Source: Neelides folsomi
Lineage: Eukaryota; Arthropoda; Collembola; Neelipleona; Neelidae
Length of the DNA: 64,000 nucleotides
Direction: 5' to 3'
Assembly: GCA_034687125.1 (NCBI GenBank)
Contig: JAQGBZ010000255.1
Location: forward strand, 1-64,000
Shown: one piece after another, positions 50,475-64,000 of the stretch
Numbering within the stretch: position 1 is the stretch's first letter
Layout: the number at the start of each line of letters is the position of its first letter
Position numbers and translations under genes: made by a program
The notes under the pieces: model-generated
What the model saw: the letters and a program-made list of their open reading frames with translations, nothing else
Told to the model about the DNA's origin: nothing
Databases searched by the model: none

Positions 50475-51260
50475 CTTCTCCCTTTCCTCAAACACACACA
50501 AACTCAATTTCTCCTAGAAGGTACGAAACATTTCAAATATTCAATAAAAGAGTTAAATTGTAAAGCAATAAATATTCAACTTTTCGAGTTTAATACAATT
50601 TTTCCTCTATAAGGAATTGATTCAGTTTATTGTCTATATCAAAATGTATTAACACTTTCGAGTAGTTTGCTATATCACTCAATGGATTACAACATAATAA
50701 ATTCAATGTATTACTTCCTTGCGTTTAATCAACCCTTTATAATTCGCATGAATACATTAAATACTCCAATGGAAGGAGGAGCTAGGAATTACCTATACTT
50801 GAATACTTTCAATAAACACCTGTTTTTCCTTAAATAAACTCATAGGGCTTCAGGGGACTAAAAAAGTTTGTTCATTCCGCGGAGTCCGGAGGGGCCAACG
50901 CTTCTTTATATTCAATGATGGGAATATTCGATTTCTACGGTGAGCTATATGGACCATATAAATACCATTTAATGACATATTCAACTTCATTTGTATTTGA
51001 GTACTTCTGTACTTATGCTGACTTAATGGAGTGTGAGGTAAAGCAAATGACAAATTGGTCCGTTATCTTTTTCTGTCATATGTATGTGTTTCATTGTTTG
51101 TTGAATTACAGCACGAGTGGGTTTGGAGGTGCACACGAAAGTCCACGACCACTTGGCCAACCTTCCCAAAGTCTCAATGTTCCTCTTCAACCTGTCCCAG
51201 GGGCTGAGAAAGAACCAAATGAAGAACCGCCAAATATTGAGAACATCACCCAAGGCAAGC
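50469..51260 (+). other. Candidate spliced transcript of unknown coding status
   Basis: Three GC-richer blocks are bounded by plausible splice sites: 50469 to 50519 (donor GTACGA), about 50846-50939 (acceptor ATAG, donor GTGAGC) and about 51112-51254 (acceptor TACAG, possible GC-type donor GCAAGC). From the ATG at 50469 the joined frame starts MALLPFLKHTQTQFLL and continues through all three blocks, giving about 95 residues with a proline-rich end. A second frame of the last two blocks is also open. No known family is recognised. It could be an uncharacterised small gene, or 5' untranslated exons of the acyl-CoA synthetase gene that follows. Confidence 0.3.
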
Positions 51261-52031
51261 AAGTTGAATGTTTATCCTAAATTTTGATGTTTTTTGCTCA
51301 TTATTTTATGCTTCGATTATTAAAGGGATTACCTAAAATAAGTAAAAATTCCTATTTACAACAACAATTTAGAACATTTTATTGCAACATGAGAATTAAA
51401 TACAAGAAAAATGTTAATGACTCCAAAACAAAACAATATTATCGAATGAATACAATATTATTATGAATACAGCATGAGTATAAAAATATATTAATATTTT
51501 TAACAACTGAATTATTGACAATTATTAACTATCTTTAGGATCAGATATACAGATATGTACAAGACACAATATAATAATGTAATATTTAATTTTTAATTAT
51601 ATCAATCTTGATTTAATAGTTCAAGTAAATTACAACCGACCTTAAGACAAAATTAACAACACAATCACGGCTGTTGAGTGCGTTGAGGATGAAGGTGATG
51701 ATAAATCACTACTAAGGGAACTTATTTTATAATGAAGTTGAAGTTGAGAAAAATGTTAAAAAATAGAAATTATTATTCAAATAATTATACAAAGGATTGA
51801 GAAAGAGGAAAAATTACTTCTAGTTTTTAAATATAAGCAAATTCTTGTTTTATATACCGGGTATCATTTGGGAATTACCAATTATGAATTCCAAGGTTGG
51901 AGACCACACATTACATTATTTATAATAGCCAGAAGCAGAGCAAATTCATGCTCAAAATTAGTTCTCACTCTCACAAGTTCACAATAAACCGAAAGCATCA
52001 GGTTGAATTCGCTCATAAGCGAAACTTTAAA
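51261..52031. other. Interval upstream of the acyl-CoA synthetase
   Basis: AT-rich. The synthetase frame is open from 51897, with an in-frame ATG at 51948 that could extend the protein by 28 residues. Nothing else identifiable. Confidence 0.4.
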
Positions 52032-55200
<3,169 letters not shown>

Positions 55201-56076
55201 TTGTGTGATTGACTCACTCAAATAATTGTATCTTATATTTATTTATTCTATGCAATAATGCCAATGTTTTAAAGTCCATAAATGTATACAAGTACTACTT
55301 ATTTTGCTAATTCAACTATCAGTTTGTAAATATTTTATGCTATATTACGAACATTTAGAATTTAAAGAGTTTATCTTTTTGTTATGATTGTTAATCATTT
55401 GTCTTATTTTAATCTACAAAGATTTATTTTAATCAGAGATTTATTTTATTATAAAATTTACTGGCAGTACTATATTTAATGTTATTTTATAAACGTTCAC
55501 TGCAATAATAAAAAATGCCATTTATGATGTATGTGTCTATTTTATAATTTCTAAAATTTAAATAAAATTCGGCATTTCCAAATATGTATGTAAAATTACA
55601 TGAAATATGTTATCACGATCTTGCGTGAGAACAAAGATAAACAGTTTATTTTTTTATTGTTACTGAAATTATATGTACCAACATTATATGTAAGTATGGT
55701 CAGTTTGATATTGGTACTTACGATACTTTGGGTATTCAAAAAATCTACTAAAGCTAAGTGAAATGGATTTGAGTAAGGCTCAAGGATGTTAACGACTACT
55801 GTATGGTATATTTATGTTTCATAAATGTTGTTTAGTTTAACCACCTCGACCAAATAAAAGGACAAAGCAAGTAAAATATAATATTTTGTGCTTTGAAAAT
55901 AGAAATTTACTCTAATTTTTACTGTCATTAAAATCATTGGCATCCATTAAATATCTTCTTCCTATTTAATAAATAAATGTAGATTGAATTTCAAAAGGTA
56001 TGCAATTTAACTAGAATTTGAACGTATTCAATGGAGCACTATATGGCAGTTACCCAAGATTATACACTTCTGGATC
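55201..56076. other. AT-rich intergenic stretch
   Basis: Probable 3' UTR of the acyl-CoA synthetase followed by unremarkable AT-rich sequence. No supported feature until the TATA box of the next gene. Confidence 0.4.
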
Positions 56077-56084
56077 TATAAATA
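56077..56084 (+). promoter_or_regulatory. TATA box of the odorant-binding-like gene
   Basis: TATAAATA lies 41 bases upstream of the start codon at 56125. A start of transcription about 30 bases downstream would leave a very short leader, as is common for insect secretory genes with core TATA promoters. Confidence 0.5.
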
Positions 56085-56124
56085 AGACAACGAGGATTTT
56101 TTTGTCGCTGTTATATTATTTAAG

Positions 56125-57256
56125 ATGAACGTTTACGTACTTCATATCATTTCAGTATTTACCTTATTGAGTCTGGTGGTGAGTTAAGAAATATTTTCAT
56201 ATCATCATTAAATTAAAACTTAAAATGGGTGAAATGTTAACCGAAATAAAACGGAAACCAAACTAAAATATTTCTTAATTTTAGGCATGGAGTGACGGAC
56301 AAGCACAAGGATGTCAGGTAAGATCTAGAAAGAATAGTTATATGTAGTCTGATTAGGTACGTATAATTTATTATTTATTTATTTCAATAATTTCACATCT
56401 TTTTAGAATTTAATTAATTGATTCAGGGTTTTGTTTCAACGCTTGTAAAAAAGCAAATGAAAGGAGTTGGAACTTGCATTAAAAAGCTCAAGTTTAAAAA
56501 TGCTAAAGAAAAGAAAGAAAAATCAAATGTATAAAATATTTATAAAAATGAATGTGAACTGATTACACTTTGAATCTACCTGTGCTGTATACATATCTAT
56601 CGAATCTATTCTTTACTTTTTATTTTATTATAATTAATTTTATATCATATGGCTTTTTTATTATTGGTTTAAATCACTTAATTAATAATGATACCTAAAT
56701 CTTTTTATTGATACAGTGTGTAATGAAATGCGTTCTCGTTTCAGAAGGAATTGTAAGTTGTATGCTTATTAATTGAGAAATAACCGTCAACAAATAAAAG
56801 TTTACAATGTCGTTATAATGTACGTAAATATTATTTTGTAGTTGAACGAAGAGGGCTACGTCGACATCGAAACTTTTGCAAATTACGTATTGAATGAAGT
56901 TCCCAATTTTATGGTGGGAAGGATCCTCACGTTAACAAATCAATGCCGAGAAATTGCAGGTTTTTAACATTAAATAAATACTTTTAGGTATGTAAACTAA
57001 TATTTTAAATGGATAGAGGGGAAATTAAACCCAGAGGAAGCAAATTGCAAAAGTTATGAGCCACTTATCAAATGTACAATGAATTCGCTCCCGAATGTAA
57101 GTTCTTTATAAAGTTTTACCGACCGATAAGTATTCCATTTTGATATAACATTTAAGTTAGTATTAGTGACTATGTACGTGGTCAGTTTGATCATAAAAAA
57201 TTCCTCAACTTTTAATTAACCATATTGTTTTATATGATTTACAGCTATGTACATGA
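56125..57256 (+). CDS. Odorant-binding-protein-like secreted protein (PBP/GOBP family)
   Basis: Small soluble carrier of hydrophobic ligands, secreted into sensillar lymph or haemolymph. Seven tiny exons: 56125-56178, 56285-56317, 56427-56528, 56717-56752, 56842-56959, 57017-57096, 57245-57256; 144 residues. The start MNVYVLHIISVFTLLSLV is a signal peptide. The cysteine pattern fits the family: CVMKC gives C2-X3-C3, then 41 residues to C4 (TNQC), 14 to C5 (EEANC) and 8 to C6 (IKC). C1 is either the QGC cysteine (35 residues before C2) or the GTC cysteine (17 before). A lysine-rich stretch (KNAKEKKEKSN) lies between C1 and C2, and an extra cysteine ends the protein (LPNLCT). Three of the six introns are under 110 bases. 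The ligand is unknown. Confidence 0.82.
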
Positions 57257-57819
57257 GAAGAAACTAACATAAAAGCAATTCTGATGATAAATGTCCAAGA
57301 GGAAGCCAAAGATCAAATTCAAAATGTGTCCCTCGTATTGAAAGAAGATTAATTGGTTCGGTACTCAATAATATAAGTAAATGACCTTCCAATTCTATTT
57401 GGGATAGCCATCTTAAGAAATGTCTAAAACCAAAGAAGGTTACTTAATGCTAGTTAGTATTTATAATTAATTACAGTATCAATTTGTAGTATGTTGTATA
57501 AATTAGGATGAAGGATTTGATAATGTATTGTATTTTTTCATCTTATCATTCTTTGTTATGTATTATTTTAATTATGTACGCCGAAAAAATTCTCCCCTTT
57601 TGACCAAAAGTAGAAGATTATTATTAAATTACTAGATACTTGTTAGATTTAAATTGATTACACTTGTTAATTATAAAGTGCTAAATTGCATTTAAAAATA
57701 TGTACAATCCTACGAATTCTACTATTATTCTCTCATAAAATTGAACAGAATTAAATTTTTCCATTTTAAATGCTGATCTTCTTTTCTTGCATGAATTTAT
57801 TTAAGCTTCGGGAACCTGG
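57257..57819. other. 3' flank of the odorant-binding-like gene
   Basis: Probable 3' UTR followed by AT-rich spacer up to the MITE at 57820. No gene supported. Confidence 0.4.
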
Positions 57820-58028
57820 GGGTAATCTCACCACATTATTGCACATTGCATATTACACATTTCAAATGGAATTTTAGTGTTTTAAGTTCGCCCAATTAAT
57901 TAATTACCTAAGCAATTAAAAATTCGACATTGAAATGATTATAATAAAAAATTGAAATGTAAAATTGGGAAAACATTTCGATTTGCAATATGCAATATGC
58001 AATGTGCAATAATGTGGTGAGATTACCC
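57820..58028. mobile_element. 209-base MITE with perfect inverted ends and CCTGG duplication
   Basis: A perfect 37-base inverted repeat pairs 57818-57854 with 57994-58030 (ends GGGGGTAATCTCACCAC). Taking GGGTAATC and GATTACCC as the termini, CCTGG flanks both sides (57815-57819 and 58029-58033) as a 5-base target duplication. The boundary is ambiguous by a few bases because G and C runs overlap. The core is AT-rich with no coding frame. Confidence 0.82.
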
Positions 58029-58555
58029 CCTGGGCCTCGTAAGAGTTAACTGGAGAAATATCTTTTATTCAATAAATTGAAAAGGCAAATGAAGTGGTTT
58101 GAAGAAAACTTCAAATCACATTTCCCTTTTTGACTTCAACTAACAATAAATGAATTATTATCTATTCTATCAATATACTATAAGATAGAATAATGCATAC
58201 TATATAGTGAATTAAACAACTCTTGTTAACTTTTCATTTTATTTTACATCATAAATGTAAGATGTTTGTTTTAAAGTAAAAAATATATTGTACTATCTGT
58301 ATAATATTTTTTTCCTATATAAAGTAACTAAATGCACGTATTATTATGTACATATGTTCATACATACATATATTTATATACTAATATACAAAAGTACATA
58401 ATATGTAGTACTATGAATACATGAGTTCCTATACTCATATAAAAGAAAAGGATTAGACCTTTTCAATTTATTGCATTTAATGTTACAAAAAATTAAGAAA
58501 TCCCATTACAATAATTTCATGTATTTATCACCCATTAATTGATCGAATCCATTGT
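58029..58555. other. AT-rich spacer
   Basis: Nothing identifiable beyond very AT-rich sequence. Confidence 0.4.
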
Positions 58556-59428
58556 ATGCCTGACTCAATGAGGAGACGTATTTTTCCGATTGAAAATAAT
58601 GATAATGAAGAGGAAAGCGATGAAGATCCAGAAGAGTAAGAGTTTTATTTTATTTTTTAAATATTTATCATTGTAATTTTACAATTCATTTGAATGAACA
58701 CTGAAACTTGACTTAAAATGAAGAGAAGTAAAAGATAGGAAAAGATAGATCAAGATGAAGAGATAAGAAACGAAAAACAAATTTTAAATAAATTCATTTT
58801 TCTTATAATCATGCATATAATTAATGCTATCAATCCGTGCATGATATACTATGGACATCTCATATACTATACAGTATAATATGTACATTATGTAGTACAA
58901 CATTCATAGATAGTTTACATATTTAAACATCTTAATTCTTATCAAAGTAACTACTACAATCATTCATCAAGTATGTAGCCTACATGACTAGTCATCAAGT
59001 CACACTAAAGTGTCAAAAGCTTCTTCTTCAAAAGAATAAAACTAGTGTTTATTTTAACAATTAAATAGTTATTGTTTTTAAATTAAATATTTACCGAATT
59101 GCCAAATTTTTGAAATTCCAAAGACATCCAAAAAGAAAAGCGGGTAAATTGAATTTTTAATTTAGTATTTATTTTTCCCTATATTCCTCAATTCTTGCCA
59201 AGAGATCTTATAAACATCCATATGTATTTATTTGGAATATGATATTTACATACATACATTCATAAATCTCATTTTTTTAATATTAATACATAAATGCATA
59301 CAATAAAACCTGTCATGTATAATTTAAATTAAATTAACTAAAATAATTTTGTATATTGTTCAGAATCCAAGTTAAACCTGGACTCACTGGGTAAAGAATG
59401 TTGTTGGAATTTACAACGTTGGGCGTAG
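58556..59428 (+). CDS. Possible small spliced gene, acidic N-terminus, unrecognised
   Basis: Exon 58556-58635 (ATG, then DNEEESDEDPEE, donor GTAAGA) can be joined in phase to 59124-59143 and 59364-59428. The product is 54 residues ending CCWNLQRWA. All three junctions use GT and AG. The last exon also contains a different open frame, starting at the ATG at 59398 and ending at 59553, that encodes 51 residues with two hydrophobic segments (LGVVFLIFFVSALW and SIFGTMVVATAILG). No family is recognised for either. They may be two readings of a decayed or non-coding locus. Confidence is low. Confidence 0.25.
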
Positions 59429-59628
59429 TCTTTCTCATATTTTTCGTCTCAGCACTGTGGAGTTTCAATGATATCCGTATGTCTTTGGGAATTTCAATCT
59501 TTGGAACTATGGTTGTGGCTACCGCAATACTTGGAAGGCTGTGGATGGACTGAGAATTAATACTGAGAATATAACTGCTCCGTGGTATAAATACATACTT
59601 AGTATAAAGTGTATAAATGTATAATATG

Positions 59629-60411
59629 TAGGTATGCCGTCCTCCCGAGCGAAGTGGGTTTGGGAGGAATTCCAGGATTAATCCTGGGAATACTCCTGGA
59701 AGGAAAAGCGGGAGGCCTCCCAAGATCTTCCATTTCCTTCCATATATGTTATAACATTATAAATAATGCCTTATTTTAATGGGATATTTAAATGAATTTT
59801 AATGATACCATATATAAGATATAACTAACAATAATTAAATTAATATTGATCCTGATCCCTAATGAGTTCCTTCTGAGAAATCTTCATTTAATTGTTCTAT
59901 TATGGTTAAATAAATACTCCTAGTTATAAAAATCGGGACAGAAATGGCCAAACGAGTTTATTTTGATTGGAAAAAAGGCTTTACAAATGATATTAGGTAT
60001 GTAAAAGAATAAAAATATTCTTTTATCATCCACCTTCGAATAAAATATTACCTACATATATTGAAAACACAGGTAGTATATACATAATAGAACAAATAAA
60101 TGAAGCCTTCTCACAAGGAACGTAATATAATTAGCGTAAATATAATAAATACTTCATTAATTAAAACTTTTCAATAAATACTTCCTAACAATTTTTAATA
60201 GAACTTATAATTATTCTTATGCGTAAATACATTCAAATAATGATAAAATCAAAGCTAGATTTAGGTATTAAAAGTATTCATTGAACTCAAATACAATTAC
60301 TCTATTAAGCAAAATCTAAAAATTGGAAATGAAAGCGGGATTTTAAACTGAAAGTTCCTTCCATGGGAGGAAACTGGTCATTGGGAGGACTCTCGGAAGG
60401 CGGCATCCCTA
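59629..60411. mobile_element. Element bounded by TAGG-ATGCCG inverted ends
   Basis: The left end TAGGTATGCCGTCCTCC and the right end, read in reverse complement, TAGGGATGCCGCCTTCC, match over about 18 bases with few differences. Taking TA as the target duplication, it lies at 59629-59630 and 60410-60411. The left part holds a GC-richer block of about 110 bases with a perfect 16-base palindrome at 59672-59687. The interior is AT-rich without a transposase frame. It could be one 780-base element or two separate short copies in opposite orientation. Confidence 0.55.
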
Positions 60412-60572
60412 ATAATATGCATAAGTTAACTCGAGTAAACATTTTTTGACAGAAGTCCAAATGACTGTTAAATACTTACAATTAGTTACAAGGATGTTAA
60501 ATCATGATTGGCAGATCTATTGGGAATCTTGAGAATTGTTAATGGGATTATTGTGACGAGTTCTTCAAAATG

Positions 60573-62634
60573 TCAAATGACTGAAGTTATTGGAAGTCTG
60601 TCGGTTCGAATGTTATCAGTCGGACTTCCCCATTTCTTTGAGCAAAATTTAAATTTAAATCCTCCTTTATCTTTTGTGTAATTTCCGTAGATCAAAGCTA
60701 CAAAAGTTAATTAAAAAGATTATATATTTTGCAGCATAATTAATACACGAACACAATATAATATCATAAAGAATGAAATATGAAAAAGGAACTTACGATT
60801 TGCACAAGAGTTTGCCACAGCCATCAAGAAAAAAATTTCTTGAATACTAAACATTTATTTACAAACATTAAAAAATATTCATTATCAAAATTTAACTGTA
60901 AACTTAATTTGATGATTATTGTAAAATAAGTTATTTAATAAATATAAATAAATAAAACATCATACCCTTGATTTATTTTTTTAGCACTTTCTCTATCAAA
61001 CATGTACCTACGCAAATAAAAAAACAAATATAATGAACGTTGGGGAAATGGGTCAATGTTAATACTTAATTCTTACTCTCACTACTTCCATGAACGAATA
61101 AAGCTATATTTTATAATCTCTAATTTTGCTTGAAGAAAATTACCTGAAAATTAACTTACTCACTAATCTCAATTTTTTCTAATGAGTTTTTCTCATTAAT
61201 ATTACAGATATTTGCATAAACAATGTTTTATTTACCAAAGAGTCATGATTGTGTAAGGAGTCCAACATAAGAAGAAGACGAGAACGATAATGAGTGTTAA
61301 ACGAAGCGTTCGGTTTTTTGCTCTTGAAATGAGTTCTCCGTGTTCGTTCCTTCTTAAATTAATTTTGCTGCTTCCATCTAAGTGGAATAAATTTTCTCTT
61401 CCATCTCCTTAATAATGAAATTGAATCATGGATTTAAATTCGATTATGAATTTTACGTCATTAGTTAATTAATACTAGGCTTGCCACTCGCTGGAACGTT
61501 CCCATTTCCCATGCCAGAGGTATATGGTTCTCGGGAACGCTGGTGGGAACGTATATATGGGAATGGGTAATAATATATGAGAACGCTCCCATATCGGCAT
61601 CCTTAATTAGTACACTTACTTCTATTAACAATAAATATATTTTGAAAAGTGTATGAGTTACGTGATTGTTTATGTTCTATAGATTTTCTAAATATTTTCC
61701 ATGAGATCATCCCATAAGTGACAATGATGACGATTAGCGGAACGAAATAAAGAGCAGAGAGGGAAAAGACATTGTAAAGCATCTCATTCGTATCATTGGA
61801 GAAAAACCCAAAGGAGACACATTGGCGAAATTCATATTTCGGGTGCTGCTGGAGACTGAAAACGAAGAGCTGTAGAGAAAGAAAATTACTAATTAAACAA
61901 TCAAAACTAATTATAAGTTCACAAAGATCCAACTTTAAAATTGAATGCAATGTAAAATATTTGATTAAAGTTAAAACAAACAATACTGATAGTTTTAGAA
62001 TATAATTGTATACCTGTGGAGCTGAGCAGACAACGGCCGCCATCCATGCCAAAACCAACATCATTTTCACTCTTTTGGATGCATTAGCCATTTTCAACGG
62101 AAAGTAAATGGCAATAAAGCGATCGATGCTAATACAAATGACAATCATGGAACTCAAATATAATCCGAAACCCCGAAAGAATTGACATATTTTACACAGC
62201 ATGTTTCCTCCCAGCCATTGGACTGAAATTCTCCAAAATATCTCCATCTGAAAATTATTAAAAATTTTGATCTTATAAATTATCTTATCTTCAATATTTT
62301 TAAATTACTAATAAACTAATAATTAATAAATAATGTATTTATTTATTTTACTTACGGGCATTATAAAGAATGTGACAATTAAATCTGCCACAACTAAATG
62401 CAAAATCAATATCGTTATTCTCCATTTAAGCCTCCGGGACTTTTTGTACACTGAAACGAGAACGCTGAGATTTCCAACGGAGGCAATAAAAAAAAGAATA
62501 CAATAGACAATGACACAATTTCGAGAATGTTCGGTTATAAAGAAAATACTCGGAATAGTTCCATTAGCATTCCTTGTACTGTTAAAGTCCTGTTCCAGTT
62601 GTTCCTGCTCCAGTGAATTTATTTCGCCTGGCAT
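60573..62634 (-). CDS. Neuropeptide GPCR of the GnRH/AKH/ACP/corazonin receptor superfamily
   Basis: Rhodopsin-class receptor, plasma membrane. Exons 62356-62634, 62014-62247, 61662-61869, 61236-61407, 60966-61007, 60797-60846 and 60573-60697 give 369 residues. The N-terminus has N-glycosylation sites (NST, NGT). Helix 1 has GNLSVLV, helix 2 [12 protein letters not shown], helix 3 [20 protein letters not shown] followed by RF in place of the usual DRY tyrosine. Loop 2 has [17 protein letters not shown]. Helix 6 is [20 protein letters not shown] and helix 7 VANSCANPLIYGNY, with the NPLIY proline rebuilt across a splice. These marks place it with AKH, ACP and corazonin receptors; which of the three needs a tree. 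The intracellular tail is short (about 35 residues). The intron at 61408-61661 holds a small inverted-repeat element. Confidence 0.9.
61476..61605. mobile_element. 130-base MITE in a GPCR intron, TA-flanked
   Basis: Ends are TAGGCTTGCC and, in reverse complement from the right, TAAGGATGCC. TA flanks both sides at 61476-61477 and 61604-61605. The interior is built of short inverted motifs around GGGAACG and CGTTCCC. The ends resemble those of the element at 59629-60411, suggesting one family. No coding capacity. Confidence 0.55.
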
Positions 62635-64000
62635 TTTTCAAATGGAAAATTTAAAAATCACTTTTGTTAATTCCTTTTTGAAAATTTAAAATGATTGCTT
62701 TGGATCTTAAACTCATTTTGCACGTTATCTGCCAAGACGTTTCACTTTCTGTTGTTGATTTATGAAGTCTGGAACAGAAAATTTTTCGATATTAAAATAT
62801 GCAAATTAGAAATTTTAATATTATTAATTGTAATTAGCGCATTATTCATGTGCTTATTCTATGTATGTACTTTTACAGACATGCATTTAAAGCATGGCTA
62901 AATGTAAATATTACTTATTGATATTGTCGGTGACTAAGAAGGATTAGCATGGAGCCGCGGAGGAACGTGAGATGCAAACGGGCATATATCTATAGTGCAT
63001 ATAAATATGGATTATATCTATCTTGCATATACAGATAACTATGTACATTAAATACGAATACAAATACATTTACTGGGGATATGTATATTAATATGTACCA
63101 TTTTTAGGTCACTATGAATATTAATTATGAATGTTTTACTCATATGCTTTACAATAGAATACACTTGTAAATTGTAAAACTAATCTTGAAACAGACAATC
63201 TTACCAGTTTAATTAAAATAGAAACACGATATTTTGCAGCATTTGACGAGGTATGGAAATCTAAAGAGCAAATAAGCTTCAGTATTAATTATTAAATTAA
63301 AAAATCTTCCAAGTGTCTTATTAATAATGTATTTATAAATGTATACTAGGTGCTTTAATTAAAGTTAGTATATTATAGCATGAGTAAAGTTATTTACTAT
63401 CAAATTGGAAAAGATGCTCATAGAAGTGAGCTGAAGAAGATAAATTTGAGAACTGGGGAATTTTCTTTGAAGAGTCCAGTGATATATTTTATGGAACGGA
63501 GGTTCAAAGCGTCGACGTTGTGGATCTCATTTCTTTCACTGTAACTTCCACAGTGAAACTCGAGTTCTTTTTCTGAACAACTCCAATTTCATTCAATTAA
63601 TTTCATTTTAGAGTTAAGCTTCAATCTCCTCATGAGCAATATTCCTTCCTTGTAAACTACAGATATCCCTAAGCCTCAATAACATTAAGCTTAAGCTTAT
63701 TTTTATTGACCTTATTTAAGTATAAAGTTCCATGCAATCCAGAATAATTTATCAACTCACTTTCTTTGGTAAGGAAATTGGTCAAACGCAAATTGCATTA
63801 CAATTTATGAATGAAGAATGCTCACTTGTAATTTAATTAACTTTTATTGCAAACATCTCAATAGGTTTTTTTAATAATTTAAAAGACCATTTTAATAAAT
63901 AGCTCCCATTGAGTCATTCTTTGTAAACAAATTTAATTGCTTATCATCTCCGATCATGCAGAATAGAAGACTTTTGAATGGAATGACGAATGACTTAACC
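62635..64000. other. Right-edge region without supported genes
   Basis: Probable upstream region of the GPCR on the minus strand, then AT-rich sequence. A GC-richer segment at about 63390-63660 contains a 9-base-stem hairpin at 63534-63558. No coding exon is recognised. Confidence 0.4.

Noticed and set aside
59334..59723. 129-codon minus-strand frame
   Set aside because: It runs from a low-complexity stretch into the MITE-like element at 59629 and has no recognisable domain.

Overview
This is an animal nuclear genome window, most probably from an insect. It is AT-rich, and the genes are split by many short GT-AG introns, commonly 50-100 bases. The gene set includes a classical odorant-binding-protein-like gene, an insect-type TrpA1 channel and a receptor of the AKH/ACP/corazonin type. 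I cannot name the species. No prokaryotic, CRISPR, tRNA or rRNA feature was seen. Exon models were built by hand from splice sites, reading phase and protein-family knowledge, and the exon sums are in frame for every multi-exon gene listed.

Layout. 1-200: a cluster of GGCANNTGCC palindromes. 1931-4462 (+): the 3' part of a copper DBH/MOXD1-like monooxygenase with a long Asn/Gln-rich tail. 8255-8887 (-): an MTH1-type Nudix hydrolase. 9785-10705 (-) and 11079-11788 (+): Mediator subunit MED11 and the KEOPS subunit TPRKB/CGI-121, head to head. 12842-17856 (-): complete macoilin. 19265-20625 (+): an F-box protein. 20836-21104 (+): a tiny two-helix membrane protein, perhaps VMA21-like. 21747-28488 (-): TrpA1 in 20 exons with two possible N-termini. 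28489-34149: a gene-poor interval.

34150-42439 (+): a complete ABCA3-like lipid transporter in 20 exons, with a TA-flanked 606-base MITE in intron 4. 42935-43354 (-) and 47923-48426 (+): two related secreted cysteine-rich (EB-like) proteins. 52032-55200 (+): a long-chain acyl-CoA synthetase of the ACSL3/4 type. 56125-57256 (+): an odorant-binding-protein-like gene with a TATA box. 57820-61605: several MITE-like inverted-repeat elements and a doubtful small gene. 60573-62634 (-): a neuropeptide GPCR of the GnRH/AKH superfamily.

The genes do not form one pathway. Sensory or signalling genes (TrpA1, the OBP-like gene, the GPCR and the monooxygenase) are interspersed with housekeeping genes. The more unusual items are the palindrome array at the left edge, the low-complexity monooxygenase tail, the TrpA1 N-terminal choice and loop composition, the paralogous EB-like pair, and a family of small elements with TAGG-ATGCC-like ends.
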